Shown one piece after another: positions 43,683 to 57,000 of a DNA stretch of 64,000 nt (within the stretch, counting starts at the first letter, position 1; the number at the start of each line of letters is the position of its first letter). A program made the position numbers and the translations under genes. The notes below the pieces were generated by a model that was not told the DNA's origin, did not search any database, and was given only the letters and a program-made list of their open reading frames with translations. The stretch is taken from positions 191,904 through 255,903 of the forward strand of contig JTDE01000142.1 of NCBI GenBank assembly GCA_014338405.1. Direction: 5' to 3'. Origin of the DNA: Paragonimus skrjabini miyazakii. Lineage: Eukaryota > Platyhelminthes > Trematoda > Plagiorchiida > Troglotrematidae.

Positions 43683-43833
43683 TTACTTCTACTATTACTG
43701 TAGTTTATCTTGAAGAGTGATTTACGCAACTTCATTCGAAGAAAACACTATCAGTGACACCATCATGAGGCAACCAAAAATTGAAAAGGAGAAATTCAAA
43801 GTAATCTGTCTGTCAAATGTGGTGCGCTACTAC
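43683..43833 (+). repeat. R2-associated repeat, copy 3
   Basis: Right-hand partner of 40115-40270: TTCTACTATTACTG, CAACTTCATTCGAA, TATCAGTGACACCATC, GGAGAAATTCAAAG, TCTGTCTGTCAAAT. Together they bracket the R2-like element as diverged direct repeats of about 155 bp. Confidence 0.65.
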
Positions 43834-43973
43834 TACTAGCTAACAAATTGAGAACCAACCGACTCGGTAAAAATAAGTTCGACTATTGTGAAGTGTCAGA
43901 AATGTTTCCGAACACTGACACTGTTACTAATTTAAACTTGAGTTTCATGCATTCCAACAACGAAGCTGGCAAA

Positions 43974-44560
43974 CTAGGAGGTTAATTTGCCTCTGCAATA
44001 ACGTCTTCCATCGTTATGACCTATTTGATATTTTCTTTCCTTCTCTAGCCGAATCGGCCTGAAGTCCTCTGTAGTCAAAATAACTTCAGGTTCAAACCAT
44101 TCACGAATCGCATAGAGATCCTCATCGATTCTAAATAGCTCTGTGAATTTACTAACTACTGATTGCATTCGCAACTTGGTATACAGCAACTCTGCACCTG
44201 ATTGACCTTAGCCCTTCCAACATTACCTATGTACAACGATTTGTATTTAGTGCTTAACTTCTGTTATTGGAAGTCGATCGCAGCCTAAAGGTTTTCGGAG
44301 AAGTGGGCGCCATTACTGGTTTGGTTGGGTTTAGGAGCTAGCATACAGCAGTACCCCATGTTATCATCATCGAAACACACCATAAACTCGGCCAAGCCCT
44401 CCATTCGTAAGTTGTGCCCGCCAGTTGTTCTAACCATTGTAGAATATGGTACAATTTCCTGGTCCAATCATTAAGGTAGCTGCACCTGTATCTGTTAAAC
44501 ACTTCAATTACATTTAGTTTTGGTTTGCTGTGCAACTGTAAATGTTCCCTCTATTGCTGC
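43974..44560 (-). pseudogene. LTR-retrotransposon protease and start of pol, fragment
   Basis: On the minus strand, LTDTGAATLMIG (44462-44494) is the retropepsin active-site motif (DTGA). After a frameshift, MVRTTGGHNLRMEGLAEFMV could be the rest of the protease. The frame 43974-44189 (SKFTELFRIDEDLYAIREWF, then FRPIRLEKERKY) resembles the linker just before the RT of Ty3-type pol. The pol ends here; what lies to the left is repeat sequence and then the R2-like element. The fragment is consistent with the primer site and LTR-like sequence further upstream on the same strand. Confidence 0.6.
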
Positions 44561-45245
44561 TAAACTCGATAGAGTAAAATGGCATCAACAAATTGTTTTG
44601 CTTGCAAAGTTGCTGTCATTTGAACGACGTCCGTGGTTATGATATCAGTTCCTTTCAAAACTGAAGCAACTTTCAGAATGACTCTGGTTGTACCTGGTTT
44701 CCGATGCCGAAACGTTGACGTTGAGCTGTCCTGTCGAGCCCCAGCGTTCCGTCAGTATCTTATCGTTTGGCCACTTCTCCATAACTGTCATAACTCCATA
44801 ACTCCATAACTGACCATCCTCGACGTCATTAGTGTTCTGGTGGTGTCATTGCTGGGCGATATCCATCCGGTTAGTCATCCGTACCGCATGAATTTGATTT
44901 CTCAGTGGTTGTCCTACCGTGGATGAATCGTTCCATCAGCAGCTGTTTTCTTGTCCAGTTGAGGAGGGAAAATCTGAAAATTTAACAGCAGACACCAAGG
45001 CATTCACTTCTATCCCTAACTGGACAGACATGATCAGCTGAATTGATTGGTGACGATCGGTCAGCCCGGTTGGCGGATCCGGTCACCAGAGTTTATTTCA
45101 CAGCCTCCAATTCCACCTACGCAGAGCCTCTTTGCTCAGCATATATCACCACCTTCTCACCGTCAGTCTCTTAAGGTCAATCTTGGCTCGAACCTCGAAT
45201 TATTTCCGGATGGTCCTAGGTGTTGTAACCACATCACCCTCTGTT

Positions 45246-45265
45246 CCGAGTCAGACACGGCACCA
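45246..45265 (-). other. Primer-binding site resembling tRNA-His, with a 4-nt insertion
   Basis: The minus strand reads TGGTGCCGTGTCTGACTCGG. The reverse complement of a typical animal tRNA-His 3' end is TGGTGCCGTGACTCGG, so the match is complete except for four extra bases (a partial duplication). This is the expected signal just inside a 5' LTR. Knowledge of the tRNA-His end is from memory of the conserved sequence. Confidence 0.6.
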
Positions 45266-45430
45266 AAAGTTGTATACGGAAAGTTGCTGGTACCAGGGTT
45301 CAGGGTAGTATAGAAACCTTAACACGTATTATAAAAGGTCACCACCGTAAATAAAAGCAGCCAGCGGCACGCACTGATTTTATAGATCTGTACCTAACTC
45401 ATTGTTTGAAATGCTGTTCTCTCCTCGCAG
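45266..45430 (-). repeat. Probable 3' part of a 5' LTR
   Basis: Directly upstream (minus strand) of the primer site. A TATAAAA box occurs at about 45380-45386 on the minus strand and a TTTATTT stretch about 40 bases later. The outer LTR edge could not be placed, and no second copy of this sequence was noticed in the window. Confidence 0.4.
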
Positions 45431-46911
45431 ACTTGAATGAAGGAGACATTAAGTAAACGCTGCTCAGTTTATATCAGAACGACTTTCACTGCATGTTTCT
45501 GAGTGTATACGAAAGACCGCTTACATTTCAGCAAGAGAAAGCAAATACAACGAAAAAGGAAGGAAAATGTCAAAGTTCACAGTCTTCTTCTTGGTGGTTA
45601 TTGTCCGATTGGACTTTTATGCCGGTTCTACTTGTTTCACGAGTGGTGTTCCCTTCACAGGACGAGTGATGATGCTGTGCTGACTATTGCAGTATTCCTC
45701 GGTGTATACACTGCCATGGCTTACTGCCCACTGGCGTTGCAAATGATGGATTACACTGCTATTCGAAAAGTGTCTGGACGGTCAGCAGTGTTTTTCACGA
45801 ACGGTGAGTATCTGTTGGTCCACGCCTATTGCTGTAAGACCAATAGATTGTTCCCCTTGGTAGCTACGCGGTTCTATATCGTACCTCCGTGATACACTTA
45901 ACCGTGGATTTAAACTGTTAACCGGCAAGTGCTACTGCAATGATACGGTCTGTGAACTAAGTGCTGTGTCTGGCAGCCAAATGCAAATTTTAAAAAAGGA
46001 CGCTGTGGAATTGTAGCCTGAAAGAATCCGGCAAGAACCGAGTTGCATAGCTAAGTCAGAAAATAAATTCCTGATGCCAGTAAGGTTAATCCTTTGTGTA
46101 TTTGAGTTAGTTTGCACTGACACAGAACTTCGTTCTTTCCAAAAAGTAGGTTGTACAGTTGTGGATGACTAACAATCTCGGGATTTGTGGGAATTCAAAG
46201 CTTTAGACGACCGGAAGCAGTTCTATACAATCACTAATAAACTGGCTACCTGAAGGGGTAAAGCAACTTGACGAGGAATTAGACAGTAATTGGGTGCCTC
46301 CTACTAGCCTTGTTCTCTTATGTATTGAGGATTAAATAATAGGAAGATAGTTATTCAGACGCAGTAACAAAGGGTTGAACAATAAAGAAAAGCTGACGCA
46401 GAAAACGATGGTAGAGAAGGGGTTAATCGCTGTAGTTCAGTAATAGAACTTCCCCCTACCCCGGACGATCTGAAACTGTACACACTGAATAATTCCGGGT
46501 TATCAGATGGGACCGGTAATTGTCTGTGAAATCTTCAAAATACAGTGTCGGCAGTACCAACAATATGATTTTCATTAAAAATGTTCCATCATATACTACT
46601 CCAGCAAATAACCATTGCTGTATTTTCAATTCGTCCGCGTTTTTCAGTCAGTTAGCTTACTTACGAACTTTAAAAATTTCATCTTGGTAAATATTGTCGG
46701 AAGTATCAGTAGCTGATATTTCAACGTTTGCTATGGTTGTGACAGTGAAATAACTCAGCGTTAACCGGAGCAGTAATTCGAAGTTGCTGAAATGTTCAGT
46801 TAATAGATTTGCCGTGAGGCCTAGTTCGTTAGGGTGACAACTTTGGGGAAGTAAGTAGCATATCGACTCCGTGGTTACATGGAAAAGGTTAAGTAATGGA
46901 TATATTTTATG
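45431..46911. other. Possible LTR upstream region; no gene recognised
   Basis: A plus-strand frame at 45503-45892 (129 codons, lysine/arginine-rich then hydrophobic) has no recognisable domain and overlaps the likely LTR upstream region of the minus-strand element. Treated as non-coding. Confidence 0.35.
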
Positions 46912-47150
46912 TAGATTGAAAATCACCCACAAGCGATTATAGCTGTCGCAGTCCCGTAGATTTTCCAGTCAGCTCCCTTTGAAAAGAAACACTAGACTCG
47001 GGTTTTGCTCTCATTAGAGTTCGTCAGTAGTGTATATCTTTGCCACTGCTGGGACCAGAACTCCGGTCACGCTTTCATGAAGCAACCTTGTTGACCACTC
47101 CGTCACTGACCTCAAATTAGGCACGGCTAAATTATCATATATGAACGCTC
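46912..47150 (-). mobile_element. Hammerhead SINE, copy 6
   Basis: Full-length minus-strand copy. The head has a decayed A box (ACGGAGTGG) and a decayed B box. The hammerhead at about 46991-47033 reads ACACTA-CTGACGA-ACTCTAATGAGAGC-AAAA-CCCGAGTC. The CTGACGA box is intact, but the invariant GAAA has become AAAA and the first stem II pair is broken, so cleavage should be lost. The tail is complete to GATTTTCAATCTACAT. A short tail-like remnant (GATGTTCAGTTTATGTG) also occurs on the plus strand near 47458. Confidence 0.8.
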
Positions 47151-50100
47151 AGTCATATCCGTTTCACACATTCGGTTTATCCTTTACAACAGCTTTGGCA
47201 TCCGGATGTTGTCCGCATAATGTTCCAGCTGATTGAAAAGTGGAATTCGAGAGTATTGACAGCTTTTTTTTTGCAGATCACGCATATTTATTCCAGCCAA
47301 CAAGCGGTCACGAAGTCGAGTTTGCAAGTGGTCTTCGAAATTACACCGAGCCGGGTGAGTCTGGATTTCGAGGATGAAGCGTCCGCTGTCCCGGTATTCT
47401 TTTCTCACCAGCGTATGAAATTTGACTCGTTCAACTGCTTCAGGTTGAACATGTGGGGGATGTTCAGTTTATGTGAAGACCAAAAACTCCCAATAAACAT
47501 TACGAATATACTTTAATTGCATTTGTCCAAATACATACACCTAGTGCTCACTAGTTCCGTTAAAGGACATCATATTGGGAGATTCTGTTTAATGTATATA
47601 TCTGTCAAGCGGCCTATTCTACCACGTAGCTACTTTAGCATGGTCACTAGAGTGGGTTTATATCAATCAGTTTATCAGATGAAGGGAGTGACTTTCACAT
47701 ATTTTTAACGTATTCATACAAAAACTGTCGGGTGACTATTAACATGCTAGCAGTCCCGAGTTTTAAACATTTATAAGCATGATCCGCGTAAATCTGTCTG
47801 GGGATCGTCAACAACTCCATACATACATGCTGCATCTTCGGTAGTATGCAGTTCGGTTCAATTTTGAAACCTTTTCTCATTAGTACATCTGTATTAATTG
47901 ACTATTCCAATCTGTTACGATGAGGCTTCAATGCTCTGCCGCGTTATCCCTTTCTTACTTGTTAACAAAATCTCATTTTCCCCCCACTCAGTACACTTTC
48001 CACGAATCTCGCGAGACGTAATTTATTGAAAGTCAGTGTGATATTTTAAACGTCGGTTAGATTTTAACTATCAGTGTAGACTCATTTCCTCTAAGCAAAG
48101 CAGAATAAGAGAGCAACAATCTGGATCCGGACTGTTACAAAAAAATTGTCATTACCTTGCTCGTTTTTATTCTTAACTAGGTAGTTTGTATCCGTGATGC
48201 TTTCATCAATACAACAATTTTTGCAACGACATTTCAATATCAACTTGTAGAAACACAAGAATTAGAAAAACCATTTGCATGTCTACTTTAAAAAAGCAAG
48301 TAGTTGTCGCTGCAGCATATTATTGAGCATGGTCTCTAGAATCTATTATGCCGACAGCTGTACCTTAAACTTTTATGTGGTAAACGTATTATCTCAAGAG
48401 GTCATAGTCTATAAATTAGCACATGTTTGCTCATGTGCCTGTTGGTCCAGTCTTTTCGTTCATGCTGTCATTTTATATGAAAGAAAAAAATTGGATAACG
48501 CTGTATCTATTTAGGTGAAGCTCCTGTGAACGTTACCGACACGAAGACAACTGATGTTTAATTTAAGTTATACTCCAGTGGACTATCGTATGGCCTGTTG
48601 GTCCGATACACATCTTGCTTGTGTAATTTAGTAGATCACTTGCCAGAATTGACTGATAGGCTTATCGAGTTCATCGTGCCTAAAATCACTAACGGGCGTC
48701 AATTAACATTCTGCGATAAAAGCTACTGCCCACACAGATAACGGGACTGTGCAACATACGGTTACATAATAATTTGTAGACTTTTTGTAGCGATATGAAT
48801 ATTTGCACTGGATTGATAGGTTTATGGATTGTTACCCGTGAAGAGAAAAGTGCCAATTTCCTACTGAAAAAGTTAAGAAAATGTGAAGTACGACAGAACA
48901 ATCAAGCAATTATTACAATCTCATAATGCTTATTCTATATTGGAACATTTTCTGTCGAAACTAGCCACTCTTTTGAAGGAAGTATCTGCACGTCCGCTAG
49001 TGCTTCCCAGCTCACTGTTTCTATGATTTTGCTAATTCTCGGTTAAAACATATCGTCCTTGAACATTGATTCCCTCATAAACAATGGTCAACACGAGTAA
49101 ACTTAGGCAATTAAGGAATATTTGCTTCTCGTCTGTTTTAATCCTTAGTTTGTTTGCTGAGCAAAATTATGAACAGACACATGACTAACATCCCATACGA
49201 TGCAACTGTGTGAAGGGACAGATGATGTTGCCACCCAACGCATCTGTTTGCTCTGAACAAACCGTTTCTTACGTGCGACTTGCAAGGACAAAAACAATGA
49301 TAGGTAGCTGTGCCAAAACATCGTCACCTGCTAGCTGTGGAGTTTAAACATTACAACCAATTAGAACTAGTCATGTGAGTAGAATAGCTGTTTAAACAAC
49401 CTTGGGCGATAGGTCACTCGATCGTCCTGATCTAAGTAACAGTAGAACGGACTGCATATTGAAGATTATACAATGCACAATATACAATATACCATCGCAC
49501 TTAGTCGATGAATGAATGTGTCAAATGAATTACTTTGTAATTTCCTTGCAGATAAAACAAAAACATAATTTTAATGTAGTTGGAATTAATAAAAGTTTTG
49601 TTTACAATAAATATACTAGAAAATCCTAATTGTTTACGTTGCTGTTGACTCCGAAACCAGTTTTTATACCTAGAAAATTGTACACTTGTAGTTTACATTT
49701 ATGTCTAAAGCGTGTGCTTTAACATTTCGGTATTCCAGTGGCGCTTTGAGTGAATTTTTTCCCTTGACCAACTGCAGACATCCAACAACAAAATACTTGC
49801 AGAGCTACATTCATGGCGTAAACCGGAATTAGAAAATGTTTACCGCGCTGATTTTATAGGGGCTGCGTGAAGAATGTCGTAAACCCACAGCACTCCTATT
49901 TATCTAACGAACACACTGAAATCTTCAACAGAAAAGACAATTTGGAACTGCTCACATTGTTATAAAGATCGCCTTAGGTTTTTCATTCACAAACACGTAG
50001 AAAGAATAATTTGGCTCAAAGGTTAACCCTAATAATCATTCTCAACTGGTACTTAAGTAAGAAGGTGGTTTACTCACTATGAGCATCATACTTCTGTTTT

Positions 50101-53100
50101 CAGTTCAAGAAGCAAACACTCTTGGACAAGAAAACTGTACTGGGCAGCTCCGGTCGGGTAGCTAGCTAGGACCCGACATCAAAGACATGTTGTCCACCCT
50201 TGAGAATCGCTGCACACTCAAATATGCATTAATCAAACATCCAATTACTCACAATGAATGAAGCAAATTGTTTGCGCTACCGTTACGCACTTCTTAATAT
50301 TGAGCGAGTGCGTGATCTTTGGCAATTACCGCTTAATTAATCACCACCGCCTCACTCTACCCAACACAGTTCCATCAAGCTGGACGTGATGGCCGTCAAC
50401 AAAGAACAGTTTGAATGTGGAATTCTGACTAATGATGGAAGATTTTGTAGGGAAAGTTAGACAGATGATATAACTGCTACAAAGGTGAACGATTCACAGG
50501 TCGCCTAGACATAAGCATGAAGCGTGTAGAAAGCGGACTGTTGAGTTATTATACTTTATACTTAGTAGATAAACGAAAAAGATACACCGGCCAAAACTCT
50601 AGTAGCGACGTTTTACTCATGGCCTTAACTTATCAAGGTTACCAGTTGGTATGGATTTAGTCCAGGTACGGGTTGCCAACATGTTGTTTGAAAGAAATGG
50701 GCTAAACCCTCACTATCGTCTGGGCAATGCGTCGACCAATGTATCTTGAATAGCCTACTTCAAAAATGTTCACGTTAGGATGTGAGATAGTTTAAAATGT
50801 TAACGATCAGACCAACTTTAGCAACGTTTTAATCATCTCACAATATCAACAGCTTTGCTCGATCACGTGAGCTTAATGTAGCAGAACGAATTTAGGATCT
50901 CATTCAATCTGTGGAACTGCAGACCTTTTCGCTTATTGTGGGCCCTGATGCTTTCAAAGGCGCGATGGAGGGTAAAAAGAGAACACATCGTGGAGCGCCT
51001 CAACGTTAGACAATGGAGTGTCTCTGTGTTATTCACTGTAGAATGTATGTCAAATCGTTATCATGTACTAGAAAAAGGATATTTTTATGTATCTTCATTA
51101 TTTCTGTTGTCCAATCCTGCAGATGGCTCGGGATATGACATTCAGTCTGGGGGTGGGGCGAGCAACATGTAGGGCAGGTTGGAGATCCAGTAGTTGGACA
51201 GCAGTCACTAATAGATAAAGACCACCTAATGAGAGTATAAGCCAGAACCATGCAATCGTCATCCGGCCTACGCAACGCCCCTCTACATGTCTGACACGGA
51301 TGTCTGAGCATTATAGACTGTTTAGTCCGTCAGTTTGATTACATAGTCACTCTACTACTTTCGATGTTCTTCCTACTTGTTTCGACATCAAGTTCGAGTG
51401 GCCCGGTGCCAGTTTAAGTTATTCCAATGGGAGTCCATTGAATTTCGTTCAGTTGCTAACAAGATCAAACGGTTGACATGTCCACAAATAGGCCGTTAAG
51501 CACAACGATTAGTCTACGCAGAAAAAGTGGACGGACATGCGATTAGCCCAAGAATACACCTTGAAGGAAAAAAGCTGTAGTAAGTCCTCAGGCGGATATT
51601 TATTATGCTCATTTATCCCAATGGGCTGACTTACTTTAAGCACTCATGGCGACTTCCGCAGATCGATGTGTCCGTGGTATGTCGACAGACATTGTCTCCT
51701 TGGATCAATGTGCCGATACAAACAGACTATCGGGGATTGGACCATCGTTTCGATTAGACTCTTCCAGTGTGGATTGGTTAGGCTCAAAGTCAGTGGCAGT
51801 CGGCTTGTCATTGTCGTCGTCTTTTGTTGACCAGTGGTTGCTTGATGTCGGCTAGGCGGATCACTGAGGACAGGCCTGTAAATGTGCAAGTTGTCAATTC
51901 AGTTGACCTCAGGGTTGGCTTGAACATACAAACTACCGACTTTAATCATGGCACGGTGTGGCGTGAAAGGCATCAACACAGCGTTTGCATTGCTCAAAAC
52001 TGCGAGCACTGAGGTTGCGCTAGCTGCTAGCGCAAGTACTGAGAATCTGTTTGAGCGCGAACTAGCGTACCGTGTAACCTTCGTGCAGAATCAGGTCGGA
52101 AGGCAGAATAGACGTTCAGACGTTCAATACCAAGCTTACTAGGCGACAGGCTATAACATCTAACCGTATAAGAGTTCTGATATCAGCTAAACAAAAATAA
52201 CAAAACCAGACACAGTAACGGGTGAATCTCTTGTCAATGAAATTACAGAAGGCTTTGCAAAAAATTTAAAGGGTCTGTCCGGGGATGTAAAATCACAGTA
52301 AAGGTAGTTCATATCATTTTGGAATAAAGTAGTTTCTATCCACATCGTGAAGTTTGACTCGAGGGGTACGACCTGGAGGCGTAGATAAACAAGAGTTATT
52401 TCGTTAGTGATTTTGTAAAGTGTATCAAACTTTCTACAATGATCACAAGTGGATCAGTAATCTATAGAAATGAAATGGGTAGACAATTACACTTCTGTTT
52501 AACCGTCAATCCAAGATGTTATCACCTCACAGGGAAAGAGTACGCGCTGGTGCACTAGAATACAAAATAACAGAACAATTCTAATTACAAACCAAATGTT
52601 TTCCCTTTCAATTTGAGCCATTGAGTATATAAACGGGAATGACCAGTTCGCTGCTTCCAGCTGACCAGAAACCAGCTCATAAAATTACTTATGTATTATC
52701 ATCGCACATTACAGGTATGTCCATGCAGTCACTGTATCGACCACCCTTGGTTCATTACACGCGTACTTCACCAGTCAACTTCTTTTAGCGAAATTATGAA
52801 TCACCAGTTCGCCCTAAACCTGACGGTCAATCACCAAATTTCGGTTACTGATGACCGGCCTGCCATGCTCAAGGGAACTGTAGCGAGTCACTTAACGTGA
52901 ATGACTGGATGAATAGGCGGTAGTTAGTATACAGCCCGTAATCGATCGGTACCGAGACGCAAGTGATAATCGAAATGATGAATTGTTTCCTTCATGCGAA
53001 GTGAGTTGATATGCATCCAGTGCTCACGATAATGCGTAGTAACCTTCGAACGTGAACAGTCCTATTTTCGCATCGAGTATGGGCCAGCTAATCGATCCGA

Positions 53101-53949
53101 AATGCTCATGTACACTGTTTTGTACAGCATAGTATAATACGTTGTTTAAATGCTTGCATGTTTTATGTGGTCTATATAAGCACAGTTTCTACTAGTATAC
53201 GCCTAAATCGGATGAACCTTTAACACGATTTATTATATACCCGTTCTTTAATCATCCAAAACAAGAAAACAACGGCATGGGATAAACTGAGTTATCACAT
53301 TACCATCCGAGCAGAAATAGATATCTGACCTGATATATTCCGGCGAACTGACGTATAGCCAAATTTTGGAGGCTAACAAAATTATTAGTGTTACTTTCGG
53401 TAATGTGAAAGATCCGTCAATCGACTGCTTACTTTCTAATAACCTGATAATACACCTGATTGAGATGTGAGTTGAATCAGTCACCAGTGTAAACCGAAGA
53501 ACCAATCAGTTGGAGACTAAGCAGGACGAATACGGTCGAAAGATCTTTCAATGTAAACTCAAGGTAAATGTTGTGATCGCTAGTGGGTAGGAGACTATAA
53601 GGCTGATGACGTTCAAGCATGTGAATGAATTTTTTTGAAAAATAGATAACTTCGTTTTACATTCGAATCACCAATGTTTTGGTCGTTGTGATTTTTCGAC
53701 GTTGCATTGCTATTGGTTACGGTATGTAGACGATCGGAATGTTCTTCAAAAGTGCACATTAATTCTCGTCCGTTGACATTGGTCATTCTTTAGTTTTCGG
53801 TTCACAGCGAATTCAGTAGCGGACTTACAGTTATGGGCTCTACAGCGCAATACAGAACCATCTACTTAATCACGAGGACACGTATGCTATGCCTTGTCGT
53901 GCACGACCAGTGGACTGCTCACAGTTATCAGTGTTTATTTCCGCTTTGC
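47151..53949. other. Long gene-poor stretch
   Basis: No frame with a recognisable domain on either strand; the longest are about 100 codons. No tRNA-like or LTR-like sequence was noted except the short SINE tail remnant near 47458. 49550-49700 is AT-rich. Possibly intron or intergenic sequence. Confidence 0.4.
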
Positions 53950-54066
53950 ATTCCATTTTTGAAAAGGGACTGACTGGAAAGTCTATGGGAATGCGACAGC
54001 TGCGATCATTTACAGGTGATGCTCAACTTGAAATCAACTTAATCCTGATTACTAATCAGTAATCTA
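53950..54066 (+). mobile_element. Hammerhead SINE, tail-only copy 7
   Basis: Begins near TTTTGAAAAGGGACTGACTGG and continues through AAAGTCTATGGGAATGCGACAGCTGCGATC to TGCTCAACTTGAAATC and TACTAATCAGTAATC. Only the part 3' of the ribozyme is present, a normal outcome of 5' truncation. The tail extends past the end seen in copies 1 and 5, agreeing with copy 4. Confidence 0.75.
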
Positions 54067-57000
54067 TTTGATTTCATTCGGCCTGCCTCACTAGAGGGGA
54101 ATTTGCTCTGCTCTACTTGATTCATCAAAGGGACTGGTGAAGCAAGTTCGTGCATATATTTTATAATATATATTCAGCGTTAGGCAATCTGTTTATGTAC
54201 TTACCGTATAGTTTTATTGTTGTTACTGTCTGTCACGTTTGAAGTGTGCTTGTTTGACAAATTCTATTGCTTACCAAATACTGTCGTAGAATATTCGGTC
54301 ACATCCTGTTTCGAATTCGGTAGTCGTTATTTGTGTGCGCGTTGCTCGAAGACGGTTCATTTCTAACAAGTTATGGGGGCGAGTAATTTGATTTATCAGA
54401 CGCATTTTTGAGCGTAATCTGCAGATAGAAACTGGCCAACGGTAAAACCTTCCTGACATCTTTGATTGAGTTGAAGTGTATTTCAAACAACCGAACATTA
54501 GTTTCTGTTACGGCAGGCGACCCTCAGAACGTCGGTCAAATATTGGATGGTTTAGTTTCTTTAAAGAGCTGTACAGTGTTGGACTCAAAATCAAGACGAA
54601 TAGACAGTTGTCAGCTCATGAAATGAAGAAGTTCCGAATGTGAGCAGACTAACAGCATGTCAGCACGACAGGGATGGCTTGTATGAGGGCAGAGACCGTC
54701 TACTATTCAAGCAAACAGTAACTTTTGTTAGAGAATTAGTCAGGTAAAAGAAAGTGAGAATTTTAAAACCAAACAATTTACCCTTGCGACTTTGAATGAA
54801 GAGGGGAAAAGCGTGATTTTTCGTTATTTTGTTTTATACAATTTTTGAGTCTAGTCTACAGGTGTCATGTTTGATAACGGTGTCGGCCGTTGCTTACAAT
54901 AGTATAGTTTTGTCTGATGGCGCGAACAGAACACGGAGGCTGTTTCACAAGTTACGTATTTGGCTGTTCGTCGTTATGTTGCCCAAATGCCGTCAATCTG
55001 TATTTGGACCTGTTTTGTTAAGCGTATTTCCACTTGTGTTCGAGACAACTTATCAACTGCGTCAACACAGGATACTCTGTATTCATGCTTGTATTTCAAG
55101 ACTAGTTTGGTCAATCGGTGTACGGTTCTTTTGATAGAGGATATGAAGATGCGGACCGTCCTGGATACACCTAATCAAGTCGCACTACGAAACCTAAGTA
55201 TAACCACATATTTCGAACACTATCAAGTTTATTACCAAGCACCATTCCGTTCGGAAGGTAGGTGCAGAACTAATGGCATGCTGGAATTTACCGCTAACAA
55301 AACAGCTTGCACACTACTAGTACACTGCCTTCTTCTATGCTTTGTTGGATAGCAACCTCTGAGAAACTTGCTCCTTGACTGTCGAGATCGGTTTTCAATA
55401 AAGTTAACCGTGTAAAGCCGTTCTGTGCGACCAAATGATTTTTTGAGCAAGTTGTGTGCCAGCTAGAAGAAACCGCAAAAGCAAGAGCATTGTCAACCTT
55501 ACAAATTTTTCAACAGTCAGATACATGATAGATAACACTGGTATGGCATCACTAAATCTAAGCAAAATTAGGTAACCTATGGGGATTTTCTCACTCAAAT
55601 CTTGTGATTAAGACCTTTATGTTTTCACGATTACTTGTACGATGAGAGAAATGTTGCAAGAGAATTGATGGTTCATTCTTGAATTGTTTATAAACCTTTA
55701 TTGTTCAGCGAATGGTAGACAATTGTCTGCATCTCAGCAGACATTACTTCTTGACAATCTGTTCAAAATTATCGTTTTTCAATCCGGCGTAACTGAATCT
55801 CTGCTAACTTACGATCAGCACAAGTGTTTATGAAGGAAACGTCATTACCGAATGGTTACCTCGGGGAATTCAGTGAGGCTCACAACCAGATCAACAAGAG
55901 CAATGAACCACTTCCAACGGTTCATTGAAAAATAAATTTCAATTTTACCTTTTCGGAGGTCATTCTCTGACGAACAACCCTAGGCATGAATTAGAGTCTA
56001 CTATAACTGTACAGTTACACTAAGTTCAATTTACCAAAGAACCAGTTCTTTATTATCGCAAATACAATTAATTTAACTATCCAATCGCCAGCATTTTGCA
56101 CCGATTCACCTATAATTACACTGACGGTTAGGCACCCAGAATCACCAAATTGACAACTGTCTTATCGACTGGCTTAATACAACCCGAAAGGGATGAGGCA
56201 AATCACAATGCAACAACCCTGATCTAATGAACCAGCTGTCCAGACCCCGAAATCACATTACAATACCGAATCACCACATTAATTCACCTAGCTGATTAAA
56301 TAGATGTTTATGTAAAAGGAACCCAAAATTAATGGCTTCTACAAAACAATATTTGAACTTGCATGCCGGCATGATATGCACAAAGATGAGTGAAAAGAAT
56401 CATTTGATTGCAATGATTCCGATAACATAATACGTGATGTGACTGTTTACATTTACACATTGTTTGTTGTTCGTCAACTGATGTACACAGTTTGCATGTA
56501 ATATTTTGCGACTGTTGCCAGTGAACGAAACCCCAACAATTTATTGTAATACGTGTCTTCTTTCTGTTTTACTGAACGTAGTTATGGTGTAATTTGCCGG
56601 TTGTCGACCGATAATATTTGAACCACAAAGAATCTCCTTTTACTAATTTTCAGTGAGCATCTATATCTGCCTGAAGCCTAATCGTAATTTTTGGTCCCGC
56701 ATTTTGTACTAGCTGTTTGACCGATTCTCTTTGATGGATAAATTGCCTGTTTTCGTTCATTATTTGCTTGATTAATTTTTTAACTATTCTTTCATCTGCA
56801 GTTATTTACAGACTTCTAGATAACACTTGTACTATCGTTCATTCAGGACTTAGATTTTCGCATACCTTAGAAAATCTGTATAACACATTGAAGGAGGGGA
56901 TAAATTATTCCCTATATGTTGCTGGAATAAACTGGTTGAATTGTACTGAATAAACTTTCAGATGCATAAACTGTGGATTAAATCTGCAGTCTGTAAAGTA

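Noticed and set aside
45503..45892. 129-codon plus-strand frame
   Set aside because: No domain; it probably overlaps the LTR upstream region of the minus-strand element.
54829..55352. Overlapping plus-strand frames of 101 and 130 codons
   Set aside because: They are in different registers over the same bases and neither matches a known family.
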